From: Verrucomicrobiaceae bacterium
GTDB taxonomy: Bacteria; Verrucomicrobiota; Verrucomicrobiia; Verrucomicrobiales; Verrucomicrobiaceae
Direction: 5' to 3'
Assembly: GCA_016795365.1 (NCBI GenBank)
Contig: JAEUHN010000005.1
Span: forward strand, 186,001-250,000
DNA: 64,000 nucleotides
The notes beneath the pieces were generated by a model that did not search any database, was not told where the DNA came from, and was given only the letters and a program-made list of their open reading frames with translations. A program made the position numbers and the translations under genes. This document shows, in pieces, positions 1 through 8,956 of the stretch. The stretch's first letter is position 1. Every line of letters begins with the position of its first letter.

Positions 1-2
1 CG

Positions 3-1229
3 GGCAGCCCGGCGGTCACGACCTCTGATGACCAGGGCATGTGGTCCGAAGTGGGCGGCAATGGGCTGCAACTGCTGATGCGTGAGAACGATGCAGTGCC
101 CGGCATCGCTGGGGCCTTCGTCGCCAACTTTGGTTACGGCTGTTACGCCACCGCCACCACCGGCGCGGGCGCAGGAGAAGCCGCCTTCACGGTGAAGCTC
201 AAGGGCAGCACCACCGACTCCGTCTTGCTGCGCATGAGCATCACCGGACCCGGCACCGCTGATGTGAGCGTGGTGGCACGTGAGAAGACCGCAGCCCCCG
301 GCACGGCGGAGCAGTTTGGCGCGCTGCACAGCACCTTCACTAGCGCAGTGCGCATGGACCCTCAGGGCAATATTGTCTTCGGCGCCGTGACCCGTCCGAG
401 CAACAAGACCGGCATCTGGTCCCAGGCACTCGGTGGAGCCCTGGCCAAGGTGTTTGTCGCCGGCGATGTGGCCCCCGACACCGGCGGCGCGACCTTCGCC
501 GCCCTCGACATGCCCTCCATGGCCGCCGACGGGGCCTTCACCTTCCGTGGCGTGCTCAACCGCGATGGCGACAACACAGCGAACGACAAGAACGACGGCA
601 TCTGGTTCCGCTCGGATACCGGATTCATCTTCCCGATCCTGCGCCGTGGCGACGCCACCGTCACCGGACTGCCTGTTGGCGGTAAAGTCGGCAACGTGTG
701 GAATGGCTGGGTCAACCTCGGCGGCGAAGGAGCCTGGCGCGGCTGGGTGGACACCGCCGGCGACGGCATCAGCCCCTTCCCCGCCGACACCTATGGCATC
801 TACACCAACATGGGTAGCGACATGGAATTGCTCATCAGCGTGGGCGATACAGCGCCAGGAGTCGCCGGAGCCACGTTCTCCTTCATGGACCATCCCGTCG
901 TGGGCGGTGACAGCTCATTGGACGGCTACCTCGCCTTCCTCGGCAACATCACCGGCGGCGGCATCAACGGCAGCAACAACAAAGGCGTCTGGGCTTCTCA
1001 CAACGGCAATGCCCCCATCCTCGTCCTACGCACTGGCGACGAAATGCCCACCAGCCAAGGCAGCAAAGTCGTGTCCAACATCGACCTCCCCGGCTCCGGC
1101 ATGGACATCCGCCCCTGGCAGCAAAGCGTGATCGACAACCAAGGCCGCATCCTGCTGTTCATCACCTACACCGACGGCACCACCGCCCAGGTCGTCATCC
1201 CCGTCTTCAGCCCCAGCACCGCCGACTAA
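3..1229 (+). CDS. NxxGxxAF-type repeat protein, 5'-truncated at window edge
   Basis: The reading frame is open from base 3, so the gene starts left of the window; the ATG at 39 is probably internal. The visible part (about 408 residues) is built of roughly five degenerate repeats of about 75 residues. Each has a G-[IMV]-W/Y start (DQGMW, KTGIW, NDGIW, TYGIY, NKGVW), then a hydrophobic stretch ending in a GD/ND turn (ENDAVPG, AGDVAPD, RRGDATV, VGDTAPG, RTGDEMP) and a Gly/Asn-rich part with an aromatic pair. This matches the secreted NxxGxxAF beta-repeat family common in Verrucomicrobiota and Planctomycetota, whose function is unknown. It is probably secreted or surface-located, but the signal peptide lies outside the window. 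It converges on the DUF2868 gene. Confidence 0.65.
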   Translation, partial: GSPAVTTSDDQGMWSEVGGNGLQLLMRENDAVPGIAGAFVANFGYGCYATATTGAGAGEAAFTVKLKGSTTDSVLLRMSITGPGTADVSVVAREKTAAPGTAEQFGALHSTFTSAVRMDPQGNIVFGAVTRPSNKTGIWSQALGGALAKVFVAGDVAPDTGGATFAALDMPSMAADGAFTFRGVLNRDGDNTANDKNDGIWFRSDTGFIFPILRRGDATVTGLPVGGKVGNVWNGWVNLGGEGAWRGWVDTAGDGISPFPADTYGIYTNMGSDMELLISVGDTAPGVAGATFSFMDHPVVGGDSSLDGYLAFLGNITGGGINGSNNKGVWASHNGNAPILVLRTGDEMPTSQGSKVVSNIDLPGSGMDIRPWQQSVIDNQGRILLFITYTDGTTAQVVIPVFSPSTAD

Positions 1230-1259
1230 CGGAGCCAAGACCGCACCGTGTCTCACAAC

Positions 1260-1291
1260 CCGCCGCCCTGTCCTCATTGACCAGGCGGCGG
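1260..1291. terminator. GC-rich hairpin between convergent genes
   Basis: CCGCCGCCCTG at 1260-1270 can pair with CAGGCGGCGG at 1282-1291 with one bulged base and an 11-nt loop. It lies between two convergent genes, where a bidirectional terminator is expected. There is no U-run on either side, so this is only a terminator-like hairpin. Confidence 0.4.
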
Positions 1292-1322
1292 CATGTGGCT
1301 GATTCATCCTGCACAGGGAGAT

Positions 1323-2699
1323 CTATGCGTCCCGGCTGGTCGTCATCGCTTCATCAACCCATTCTTCCAGCGTTGCCTGCCAGAGCTTCAGGCGGGCTCC
1401 GACGGCTTCTTTAGTGCGTCGGTCGATCAGGCTGGTGGTGTCGAGCAGGGCGATGAGGCGGGCGGTCGCCAGGTGCTGCCGAAGTCGTGCGCGCAGATCG
1501 CGAGCGAGGGCCGCATGAACTTCCTCCTCGGGAGTGCTCGCCGCATTGAACACGAGCACCACGAGTGGCTGAGTGGGTGTCCATTGGGTGACGAAAGATT
1601 CTTCTTCCGCCGAGGGTATGGCATCGAATTGCAACCGAGCGAGTCCGCCGAAGCGCTCGCGAATCACCTCGGCCCAGCGATCCCGAGGCTCCTCGCCTGC
1701 GCGCCAGCCGTAGGCCAGCACTTCGATGGATTTGCCGCCGCCGGTGATCGTCATGCGCAGCCTGCTTGCGTAGGCCGCCCAGTTGAGCTTGTGCCAGGCG
1801 ACTTCGACACGCTGCGAACCTCTCCACAAGGCCAGTGCGGCGAGGCATAGACGTGGCAGCAGCACCAGCAGTAGCAAGGTGCCAGCATACAGGTTGATCC
1901 ATGGCAAGGCATCGCCCGGATGCGGCTCGCGGCCGGGACCGGCACGCATGGCATCGAAGTGCTCGAGCGGCAGTGGCAGGCCTAGCACCTTGGAAGTGGG
2001 ACCATGCAGGGCGCTCAGGAATGCCTTCGCCGTGGGTGCGTCCAGCAGGGTGCTCTCCCAGACTGCGCGATACTCCTTGGACCAGCCTTTGGCATACATG
2101 CCGGTCATCGTGCCCAGGGCCAGCAGGGCGGCGGCAAGGTGCATCCAGGCGCGGGCTCGACTGCTGGCACGTAGCACGATGAGGGGCTCAGTCATCGCCC
2201 GGAACCGCTCGGTGATCTTGGTTCTGAGCGCGTCGTTGCTGGGTGGCAGCCAGTGCTTGGTGAGGCTGCGCAGTGCGAAGGGCATGGTGGGCTTTGGCGA
2301 TGGGGAACGCCATTCCAGGATGAGGCTCGTGATCGTGACGGCGACATTCCACAGCACCATGCCCACGAGGGGAACCGACAGCAGGTTCATGAGCCCGCTT
2401 TCGCCGAGTTCCGTCAAGCCATAGCCGAGGACGAAGGCGGCGATCCATCCGGCGCTCGCCCAGAGGCTCAAGGTGGGCCATTGCAGGTGATCAGCGATCT
2501 CGTGTGCCCGCGTGGCATGGGCTTCGAGCCAATCGACGCGACGCTGAAGAAAGAGTTCGTCATCGCCCGCCTGTCGCGTGGCTTCGGCGCGCAGTTGTGA
2601 TCCTAGCACTGCGCCCTCCACATCGGCTTCCTCGATGGCCCGCCAGCGGAGTTGCTGGAGCTTGTCGGGCCAGGGTGCTTGCAACGATCTCTCAGCCAT
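1323..2699 (-). CDS. DUF2868 family multi-pass membrane protein
   Basis: 458 residues. Hydrophobic segments lie near residues 77-105, 104-130, 185-205 and 265-292, with charged regions between and a long soluble C-terminal part. The composition and layout resemble DUF2868 membrane proteins, whose function is unknown and which are often found beside a DUF3482 GTPase. No such GTPase is present here. The start codon overlaps the end of the upstream DUF721 gene by 8 bp, so the two are probably co-translated. The family assignment is from recall of sequence pattern, without a search. Confidence 0.6.
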   Translation of the reverse strand: MAERSLQAPWPDKLQQLRWRAIEEADVEGAVLGSQLRAEATRQAGDDELFLQRRVDWLEAHATRAHEIADHLQWPTLSLWASAGWIAAFVLGYGLTELGESGLMNLLSVPLVGMVLWNVAVTITSLILEWRSPSPKPTMPFALRSLTKHWLPPSNDALRTKITERFRAMTEPLIVLRASSRARAWMHLAAALLALGTMTGMYAKGWSKEYRAVWESTLLDAPTAKAFLSALHGPTSKVLGLPLPLEHFDAMRAGPGREPHPGDALPWINLYAGTLLLLVLLPRLCLAALALWRGSQRVEVAWHKLNWAAYASRLRMTITGGGKSIEVLAYGWRAGEEPRDRWAEVIRERFGGLARLQFDAIPSAEEESFVTQWTPTQPLVVLVFNAASTPEEEVHAALARDLRARLRQHLATARLIALLDTTSLIDRRTKEAVGARLKLWQATLEEWVDEAMTTSRDA

Positions 2700-3072
2700 G
2701 ACGAAAGCGGATGTCTTTGATCTTCCCTTTGCCCAGCGCCTCGTTCAGCTTTCTCAGGAGCACCGGCTTCTCCATCATCAGCGCGTGATGCACGGACGAC
2801 TGGCCGACCTTCACGGTGAGCACCCCGCGTTGCACGTTTTCAGGCACCGAATGCTTGGCAATGAAGTCGCCCGCCGCGCTGCGCCAAGCATTCACCACAT
2901 GATCAAGCTGCATCCGATCCGTGAGACGGAGGTCCTTCATTACCTTGGACAGCACATCGCTGATGTCTTTGGCTGGAATGTCGATGAGCGGCCCGTCCTC
3001 CACGCCTCGCCACTGGGCGATCGTGCGATGGCGCAGACGCTGGGCTGAGGTGGCTTTGCGAGGATCGGACAT
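2692..3072 (-). CDS. DUF721 / DciA-like protein
   Basis: 126 residues. The core (LSKVMKDL, then VVNAWRSAAGDFIAKHSVPENV and LTVKVGQSSVHHALMM) has the DUF721 pattern: a helix with a conserved W near 'VNAW', a hydrophobic strand, and a C-terminal 'IKDIRFR' strand. DUF721 includes DciA, which loads the replicative helicase DnaB in bacteria lacking DnaC/DnaI. Whether this copy does that is inference. It is the first gene of a two-gene minus-strand unit with DUF2868 and overlaps it by 8 bp. The 5' flank holds a heptamer repeat and the divergent sulfatase gene. Confidence 0.7.
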   Translation of the reverse strand: MSDPRKATSAQRLRHRTIAQWRGVEDGPLIDIPAKDISDVLSKVMKDLRLTDRMQLDHVVNAWRSAAGDFIAKHSVPENVQRGVLTVKVGQSSVHHALMMEKPVLLRKLNEALGKGKIKDIRFRHG

Positions 3073-3081
3073 GGGCGACGA

Positions 3082-3116
3082 CTGAAAGCTGAAAGCGGAA
3101 AACTAAAAGCGGAAAG
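3082..3116. repeat. Tandem 7-bp repeat (CTGAAAG-like), five units
   Basis: Five contiguous heptamers are seen: CTGAAAG, CTGAAAG, CGGAAAA, CTAAAAG, CGGAAAG, followed by a partial sixth (C). All keep the pattern C-N-R-A-A-A-R. The repeat lies in the gap between the divergent DUF721 and sulfatase genes. It could be slippage-prone regulatory DNA or a dispersed intergenic element; only this copy was seen in the window. Confidence 0.65.
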
Positions 3117-3236
3117 CATGGAGCAGGGCGGGATGAAGATGGAAATGAGGAGGGGGAGTTGGAAACTCTGTGCGCGGGCCTTCGTTCTGGAGGCGCTGGT
3201 TTTCAGATCTCGGTTCTCCTCTTTTCCTACTTCCCC

Positions 3237-4688
3237 ATGAAGCTCCTCCGAACTTTCCTCCTCGCGCTCACGCTCAGTTCTGTCGCGAGCGCTGCCACGA
3301 CGCCCAATGTGGTGATCATCTTCATCGACGACATGGGCTATGCCGACATCGGCCCGTTTGGAGCCAAGGGCTACAAGACCCCGAACCTCGACCAGATGGC
3401 GAAGGACGGCACCAAGTTCACCAACTTCCACGTGGCCCAGCCCGTCTGCTCCGCCTCACGCACAGCTTTGCTTACCGGATGCTACCCGAACCGCATCGGC
3501 ATTCACGGTGCACTCGGACCCGGATCGAAAACGGGCATCTCCGACCAAGAGATGACGCTTGGCGAACTCATGAAGCAGAAGGGCTATGCGACCGCTGCGG
3601 TGGGCAAGTGGCACCTCGGTGATCGTCCGCAGTTCCTGCCTACACGGCATGGCTTCGATGAATACCTGGGCATTCCGTATTCGAATGACATGTGGCCTTA
3701 CCATCCGGCGCAGCTTGCCAACATGAAGAAGGGCAAGAAGGGCGGCTATCCCAAGCTGCCGATGTATGACGGCGAGAAGATCATCGACTCGGAGGTGACG
3801 CCCGAAGACCAGACGCAACTCACCACGCAATACACCGAGCGCGCCGTGAGCTTCATCGACCGCAGCAAGGACAAGCCATTCTTCCTCTACCTCGCTCACA
3901 ATATGTGCCATGTGCCGCTCTTTGTGAGCGACAAGTTCAAGGGCAAGACCGAGCGCGGGCTCTTCGGCGATGTGATCGAGGAGATCGACTGGTCCGTGGG
4001 CGAGGTAATGTCCGCCCTGAAACGAAATGGAGTCCGTGACAACACACTCGTGGTCTTCACCTCTGACAACGGCCCCTGGCTGGTCTATGGCGATCACGCA
4101 GGTTCTGCGGCACCCTTCCGCGAAGGTAAAGGTTCGTGCTGGGAGGGGGGCGTGCGTGTGCCCTGTCTCATGCAGTGGCCAGGGCACATTCCGGCAGGGG
4201 CCACTGATGATCGCATGATGATGACCATCGATCTCTTCCCCACGCTGGCCAGCCTTGTGGGGGCGAAGCTGCCTGATCACAAGATCGACGGCCGTGACAT
4301 CACGCCGATGATCACAGGACAGTCAGGCGCGAAGAACCCTCACGACTTCTACGCCTTCTATTACGAGCAGAACCAGCTCCAGGCCATCATGAGCGCCGAT
4401 GGCCAGTGGAAGCTGCAGCTTCCGCACACGTATCGTGCGATCAATGGCGGCACGGCGGGCTCGGGCGGCACACCGGGGCTCTACAAGCCGACGCCCATCG
4501 AGAAGGCCGAGCTTTATCGCATTGATTCGGACCTCGGTGAAAGCAATGACGTGTCCGCGCAGCATCCCGACATCCTGGCCAAGCTCGAAGGCTACGCCGA
4601 GCAGGTGCGTGCGGAATTGGGTGATTCGCTCACGAAGCGCCAGGGCACGGGCAATCGTCCTGCTGGCGTGTTCGAGCCGATGCCGTAG
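3237..4688 (+). CDS. Secreted sulfatase (formylglycine-type)
   Basis: 483 residues from the ATG at 3237. This start was chosen because it gives a classic signal peptide ([19 protein letters not shown]); the frame stays open further upstream. Sulfatases hydrolyse sulfate esters, here probably on polysaccharides outside the cytoplasm. The metal-binding N-terminal motif IDDMGYAD follows directly after the signal peptide. The active-site motif is C-S-A-S-R with downstream T-A-L-L-T-G, in which the Cys is oxidised to formylglycine by another enzyme. Later motifs are [14 protein letters not shown] (metal Asp/Asn) and [16 protein letters not shown]. No formylglycine-generating enzyme is seen in the window. 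The substrate cannot be read from sequence. Nnr follows 12 bp downstream, possibly co-transcribed. Confidence 0.93.
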   Translation: MKLLRTFLLALTLSSVASAATTPNVVIIFIDDMGYADIGPFGAKGYKTPNLDQMAKDGTKFTNFHVAQPVCSASRTALLTGCYPNRIGIHGALGPGSKTGISDQEMTLGELMKQKGYATAAVGKWHLGDRPQFLPTRHGFDEYLGIPYSNDMWPYHPAQLANMKKGKKGGYPKLPMYDGEKIIDSEVTPEDQTQLTTQYTERAVSFIDRSKDKPFFLYLAHNMCHVPLFVSDKFKGKTERGLFGDVIEEIDWSVGEVMSALKRNGVRDNTLVVFTSDNGPWLVYGDHAGSAAPFREGKGSCWEGGVRVPCLMQWPGHIPAGATDDRMMMTIDLFPTLASLVGAKLPDHKIDGRDITPMITGQSGAKNPHDFYAFYYEQNQLQAIMSADGQWKLQLPHTYRAINGGTAGSGGTPGLYKPTPIEKAELYRIDSDLGESNDVSAQHPDILAKLEGYAEQVRAELGDSLTKRQGTGNRPAGVFEPMP

Positions 4689-4700
4689 TGTGCATCTGCC

Positions 4701-6197
4701 ATGCCCGTGACCTGCCAGCAGATGCAGCAACTCGAAGCCGCCGCGTTTGCGCGAGGTGTGAGTGCTCGTGATTTGATGGAGCAGGCCGGTGTTGGCATCT
4801 CGGAGATTGTTAGGCAGTTTTTTCCCCGACCAGGGACTGCGGTGCTCTACCTGGGCAAGGGCAACAATGCGGGCGATGCGCTGGTGGCGGGTCGCGAACT
4901 GAGACGGCATGGCTGGCAGCTGGCGGCGCGTCTGTCGTGCGAGCCCGATCAGTTCAAGGACCTGCCGCGTGAGCACTGGGAAATGCTTCAGCCTTGGGTG
5001 CAGCGATGGGATTCGAGTGCTCCCGCATCTCATGCGCGTGGACCACTCGTTTTGCTGGATGGCTTGCTCGGTATTGGTGCGTCGGGCGCAATGAAAGGGA
5101 CGCTGCGCGAACTGGCGGCGGATATGAATGCGCTGCGTTCAGAGCTTCATGCCACGACGATCGCGATGGACATTCCGTCGGGGCTCGATGGCGACACGGG
5201 TGTGCCGGGCGAGGATGCCGTGGTGGCAGATGTCACGGCGACTGTGGCGCAGGTGAAGGCGGGCCTGCTGGCCGATGCGGCCGCGCACCATGTCGGTCGG
5301 CTTGCTTTGGTGCCACTTGCCGATCTGCGTGTGGAGGGTGAGAAAGAGGTCGAGATCGTGACGCCTGAGTTGCTTCGCCCGTTAATGCCAAGGCGCAGCT
5401 TTGACATGCACAAGGGGCAGGCCGGGCGCGTGGCGCTCGTCGCGGGATCACGCGGTTACCTTGGTGCAGCGGTGCTCGCATCGTTGGGTGCGCTCCGCGG
5501 TGGAGCGGGACTCATCACTTTGCTGGCGATGGAGCGGGATTACGATCTGCTCGCGATGAAGGTGCCGCCCGAGGTGATGGTGCGGCCCGTGGAGGATTAT
5601 GCCGAGGCGATGAATGGGTTCGACGTCATTGCTGTGGGTCCAGGTTTGGGAGCGGATCATGATCGTGCCGTGCTGGAGATTGTTCACGATGCCTCGCAGC
5701 CGGTGGTGGTGGACGCGGATGCGATCAATGCGATGGCTCGGCATGGCATTGGTAGGTTCCGCGGACCTCGATTGCTCACGCCGCATCCAGGCGAGATGAA
5801 TCGGTTGCTCGCGGCACGCGGCGATTGGTTGTCGCTGGATCGTCGTGGTCAGGCGGAAGCCTTTGCCGCGCATCACGATGCGACTCTGCTGCTCAAAGGT
5901 TCACGCACCGTGATCGCGACGGCGCAGCATCCGACTCGATTCAACACCACTGGTTCGCCCGGCATGGCCAGTGGTGGGATGGGGGATGTGCTCACCGGTT
6001 TGACCGCAGCACTGGTGGCCCAACGGATGAGTCTCCACGATGCGGCGAGTGCTGGCAGCTGGCTGCTTGGGCGGGCTGCCGAGATCGCGATCAGCAGTGG
6101 TGCGTGCTCCATGGAATCACTCGCTGCCACCGACGTGGCGGCGCATCTCGGAGCGGCGTTCGACGCGCTGAAAGGCAATGCTTCGGCCCCGTGGTGA
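4701..6197 (+). CDS. nnr: Bifunctional NAD(P)H-hydrate epimerase / ADP-dependent NAD(P)H-hydrate dehydratase
   Basis: 498 residues, the usual size of the fused YjeF protein. It repairs hydrated NADH/NADPH: the N-terminal YjeF_N domain (about 1-215) epimerises the damaged cofactor and the C-terminal ribokinase-like domain (about 225-495) dehydrates it using ADP. Visible N-domain motifs are GKGNNAGDALVAGR, DGLLGIGASG and MDIPSGLDGDTG. C-domain motifs are HKGQAGRVALVAGS, GPGLGAD, DADAIN, LTPHPGEM, LLLKGSRT and the nucleotide-binding GSPGMASGGMGDVLTG. The start ATG at 4701 is followed by the expected first helix (CQQMQQLE). It follows the sulfatase closely. Confidence 0.95.
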   Translation: MPVTCQQMQQLEAAAFARGVSARDLMEQAGVGISEIVRQFFPRPGTAVLYLGKGNNAGDALVAGRELRRHGWQLAARLSCEPDQFKDLPREHWEMLQPWVQRWDSSAPASHARGPLVLLDGLLGIGASGAMKGTLRELAADMNALRSELHATTIAMDIPSGLDGDTGVPGEDAVVADVTATVAQVKAGLLADAAAHHVGRLALVPLADLRVEGEKEVEIVTPELLRPLMPRRSFDMHKGQAGRVALVAGSRGYLGAAVLASLGALRGGAGLITLLAMERDYDLLAMKVPPEVMVRPVEDYAEAMNGFDVIAVGPGLGADHDRAVLEIVHDASQPVVVDADAINAMARHGIGRFRGPRLLTPHPGEMNRLLAARGDWLSLDRRGQAEAFAAHHDATLLLKGSRTVIATAQHPTRFNTTGSPGMASGGMGDVLTGLTAALVAQRMSLHDAASAGSWLLGRAAEIAISSGACSMESLAATDVAAHLGAAFDALKGNASAPW

Positions 6198-6209
6198 AGG
6201 CTTCCGGCG

Positions 6210-6455
6210 CTAGTTGCTTGTGCGAGGACTGATGCGCACCTCTTCACCAGAGGCAGGCACGATGGCTTCCTGCTTCGGCTGCACGGAGGACCAGACCATG
6301 GTGCCGATGAGATAAAACATCGCGGCACCGAGACCTGCGCCGATGGCGATGGCGCGGCGCTGCCAGACGTTCTTGGCGTCGATCACCCACCACATGCGGC
6401 CACACATGAGCACCCAGAGGAGGCAGAATCCGATGATGAAGAGTTGAGCTGTCAT
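6210..6455 (-). CDS. Small two-TM membrane protein, unknown
   Basis: 81 residues from the ATG at 6455; an in-frame ATG at 6503 would add 16 residues. Two hydrophobic helices, about residues 3-24 (LFIIGFCLLWVLMCGRMWWV) and 33-52 (AIAIGAGLGAAMFYLIGTMVW), flank a short charged linker. A polar C-terminal tail follows. I do not recognise a family. The gene converges on nnr with a 12-bp gap and diverges from the thioesterase operon. Coding status rests on the clear membrane topology and its fit in the gap. Confidence 0.55.
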   Translation of the reverse strand: MTAQLFIIGFCLLWVLMCGRMWWVIDAKNVWQRRAIAIGAGLGAAMFYLIGTMVWSSVQPKQEAIVPASGEEVRISPRTSN

Positions 6456-6566
6456 GGCTGATGGTTGGTTCGTGAAGAGATACGACGCAAGGAGGCCGGG
6501 CATCTTGGAAAACCAACAAGTCGTTTGCCATTCATCCCTCGCCCTTCATCCTTGCGTCCCTCCACC

Positions 6567-7013
6567 ATGGCCTGCCGATTCGAGATCACCGAGCGCGTTC
6601 AGTTTTCCGAAACTGACATGGCTGGCATCGTGCACTTCTCGAACTTTTTCCGCTACATGGAGCGCGTGGAGCATGCGTTTTTCCGATCGCTGGGCATGAG
6701 CATCTTCGAGCACGGCGAAGACAAGGTGGCGTGGCCACGAGTCCATGCGAGCTGCGACTACATGGCCCCGCTGAAGTTTGAAGAGGAGTTCCGCGTTGAA
6801 CTGCTCGTCGAAGAGGTGAGGGACAAAGTGATCCGTCATTTGATCCGGCTCTGGCATCTCGATGGCACCCTTGCTGGCGAAGGACGGCTCACGGTCGCTT
6901 GTGTGCGGAAAGACCCCGACTCCGGTAAGATGAAAGCGGTGTCCATTCCTGACCGCATTCGGAGCAAGATAGAAGCGGCCCCCGCCGAAATGCTTGCCCG
7001 GCCTCCGCGCTGA
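6567..7013 (+). CDS. YbgC/FadM-type acyl-CoA thioesterase (hotdog fold)
   Basis: 148 residues from the ATG at 6567, which gives the usual 4HBT start (RFEITERVQFSETDMAG). The catalytic loop pattern D-x-x-G-I-V-H-F-S-N-F-F-R-Y-M-E matches the YbgC-like family, in which the Asp activates water for thioester hydrolysis. These enzymes hydrolyse short acyl-CoA, 4-hydroxybenzoyl-CoA or related thioesters; the substrate cannot be told here. It is the first gene of a plus-strand group with a DMT-like protein and an acyl-CoA ligase, so it may work in an acyl-CoA or aromatic-CoA pathway. The leader before the ATG is pyrimidine-rich and lacks a Shine-Dalgarno motif. Confidence 0.85.
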   Translation: MACRFEITERVQFSETDMAGIVHFSNFFRYMERVEHAFFRSLGMSIFEHGEDKVAWPRVHASCDYMAPLKFEEEFRVELLVEEVRDKVIRHLIRLWHLDGTLAGEGRLTVACVRKDPDSGKMKAVSIPDRIRSKIEAAPAEMLARPPR

Positions 7014-7057
7014 TTTTTTCACTCCACATCCACCAACCACACCTCCATCCCACCCTC

Positions 7058-7615
7058 ATGAACTTCTCCTGGATCCACTATGCATTGATGACCGTCTTTT
7101 TCTGGGGCGTGTATGGCGTGCTGCTTCATCTTGGCCGCGGCTACATGCCGGGCGTGACGCCTCCCAGCCCCGAGGGTGCCAATGCAGGACTCAAGGCCTT
7201 CCTGCTGGTGTGCGTGGCCTACATGATCACGGGCGTGATCGCGCTCGCCGTGCTGAAGGTTCGTGGCTCGAGTTTTGAATTCACTAGCTCAGGCATCAGC
7301 TGGAGCTTGATCGCGGGCCTGGCCGGGGCCCTTGGGGCCTTCACGCTCGTGTTGTCGCTCGGGGCTGCTGGTCCGATCTACAAGGCGGCCGCCGCAGGTG
7401 CGGTGATGCCGATCGTTTTCGCTGGTGCGCCAATCGTGAACTCGATCGTGGCCATGCTGAAGGCTCCGCCTGCGGGTGGCTTCAAGGCGATCCCGATCCA
7501 GTTCTTCCTCGGCATCGTGCTCGCAGCGACGGGTGGTTTCCTGGTGGCCAAGTTTGCTCCTTCCAACACGGGCTCCGCTGCCAAGCCAACGGCAGCGGCC
7601 CCAGCAGCGAAGTAA
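7058..7615 (+). CDS. Small DMT/EamA-like membrane protein
   Basis: 185 residues with about five hydrophobic helices: near residues 5-25, 45-68, 80-100, 105-128 and 142-162. The tail is Ala/Pro-rich and polar. The pattern resembles one half of a drug/metabolite transporter (EamA) protein, including an N-terminal helix with W/G residues and a late helix ending in FLVAKF. A single repeat would need to dimerise. The substrate is unknown. The 22 nt before the ATG contain no G. It sits between the thioesterase and the acyl-CoA ligase, with 15 bp to the latter, and is probably co-transcribed. Confidence 0.6.
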   Translation: MNFSWIHYALMTVFFWGVYGVLLHLGRGYMPGVTPPSPEGANAGLKAFLLVCVAYMITGVIALAVLKVRGSSFEFTSSGISWSLIAGLAGALGAFTLVLSLGAAGPIYKAAAAGAVMPIVFAGAPIVNSIVAMLKAPPAGGFKAIPIQFFLGIVLAATGGFLVAKFAPSNTGSAAKPTAAAPAAK

Positions 7616-7630
7616 TCCTCCTTCGATTCC

Positions 7631-8872
7631 ATGTGCTCCGAGGCGGCGAGAACCAAGCTTCACGCCCTTTTCCAGCGCGTGCTGGCGACGGACAATTTCA
7701 ACGCTCGTCGTCTTCGCGCTGCGGGACTTGATAATGCGGAATCCTGCCTTCGAGGGCTCGCCTCGATTCCGTTCACGACCAAGGCCGACCTGCTGGCCGA
7801 TCACCTCACGCATCGGCCGTTTGGGTCTGCATTGACGGAGCCGCAGGCCCGATACACGCGCTTCTGCCAGACGAGCGGCACCAGCACCGGCCAGCCGATG
7901 GCATGGATCGACACGCCGGAGAGCTGGGAGGCGATGCTCGAGTGCTGGCGATTTGTGTATCGTGGTGCCGACCTCCGGCCCGGCGAGGATCGGCTGTTCT
8001 TTGCCTTTTCCTTCGGTCCCTTCCTGGGCTTCTGGACGGCGTTCGAGGCGGCCGCCAACGACTACCTCATCATCCCCGGTGGAGGCTTGTCCAGCCAGGC
8101 GCGGCTGGAGGCCATGGCGAGGTATCAGGCGACGGTGCTGTGCTGCACGCCTACGTATGCTTTGCGTCTTGGTGAGAGCATCGGTGCGGCCTCGGGCGTC
8201 TCGCTGGATCAGCTCGTCGTGCGAAAGGTGATCGTCGCGGGTGAACCCGGTGGCAATGTGCCAGGTGTGCGGGATCGCATTGAGAAGCTGTGGAATGCCC
8301 GCGTCTTCGATCATCATGGCATGACCGAGGTAGGACCCGTGAGCTTCGAAACATCGTCGGCTCCGGGCTTGCTCCAGGTCATTGAGGAAGCGTATTTCGC
8401 CGAGGTGATCGATGCCGAGGGGCGCGAGGTGGCCGATGGTGAGTGCGGAGAACTCGTGCTGACCACGCTGAATCGAGTGGCCTGTCCGCTCATTCGTTAT
8501 CGAACAGGTGATTGGGTGCAGAAGCGTCGCGTCAATGGGCGGCTCGGCTTGGAAGGCGGAGTCCTGGGCCGGGTGGATGAGATGGTGGTCATCCGAGGGG
8601 TGAATATTTATCCAAGTGCCGTTGAGCGAGTGGTGCGGGAGTTCGACGGCATTGCGGAGTTCCAGATCGAGCAGAAGAAAGTCGATGCCATGGATGAACT
8701 CGATCTCCTGGTGGAACTCGCACCTTCAGCGCCTCCCGACCTGGTGCGGCAGTTGGAAGCTCGGCTGCGGGACACGTTTTCCATGCGCATTCCGGTTAGG
8801 GTCGTGGAGTCGCTGCCACGCTTTGAGTTCAAGGCGAAGCGATGGGCCAGGGTGCAGTCGTCGGGGCATTGA
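7631..8872 (+). CDS. PaaK-like AMP-forming CoA ligase
   Basis: 413 residues. It belongs to the acyl-adenylate superfamily close to phenylacetate-CoA ligase. The P-loop-like motif is QTSGTSTGQP at about residues 79-88. HHGMTEVGP carries the conserved Glu, and YRTGDW carries the ribose-binding Asp. The C-terminal lid begins at GRVDEMVVIRGVNIYPSAVE. It would activate a carboxylic acid to its CoA thioester through an acyl-AMP; the acid is unknown. The partner thioesterase upstream in the same unit suggests a shared acyl-CoA pathway. The length is slightly shorter than typical PaaK (about 430-440). Confidence 0.87.
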   Translation: MCSEAARTKLHALFQRVLATDNFNARRLRAAGLDNAESCLRGLASIPFTTKADLLADHLTHRPFGSALTEPQARYTRFCQTSGTSTGQPMAWIDTPESWEAMLECWRFVYRGADLRPGEDRLFFAFSFGPFLGFWTAFEAAANDYLIIPGGGLSSQARLEAMARYQATVLCCTPTYALRLGESIGAASGVSLDQLVVRKVIVAGEPGGNVPGVRDRIEKLWNARVFDHHGMTEVGPVSFETSSAPGLLQVIEEAYFAEVIDAEGREVADGECGELVLTTLNRVACPLIRYRTGDWVQKRRVNGRLGLEGGVLGRVDEMVVIRGVNIYPSAVERVVREFDGIAEFQIEQKKVDAMDELDLLVELAPSAPPDLVRQLEARLRDTFSMRIPVRVVESLPRFEFKAKRWARVQSSGH

Positions 8873-8892
8873 TCCCTTGGCGTTGTGACCAA

Positions 8893-8928
8893 CAAAAAAC
8901 CGCTGTCCACACGAGGCGGACAGCGGTT
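8893..8928 (-). terminator. Rho-independent terminator of the lipoprotein operon
   Basis: A perfect 11-bp stem (AACCGCTGTCC at 8898-8908, GGACAGCGGTT at 8918-8928) has a 9-nt loop. On the minus strand it is followed by TTTTTTGTT. It lies 28 bp past the stop of the minus-strand lipoprotein gene; the plus-strand flank has no U-run, so it is oriented minus. Confidence 0.88.
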
Positions 8929-8956
8929 GAATTGGGAGTCGAGTTAATTCGGCGAA

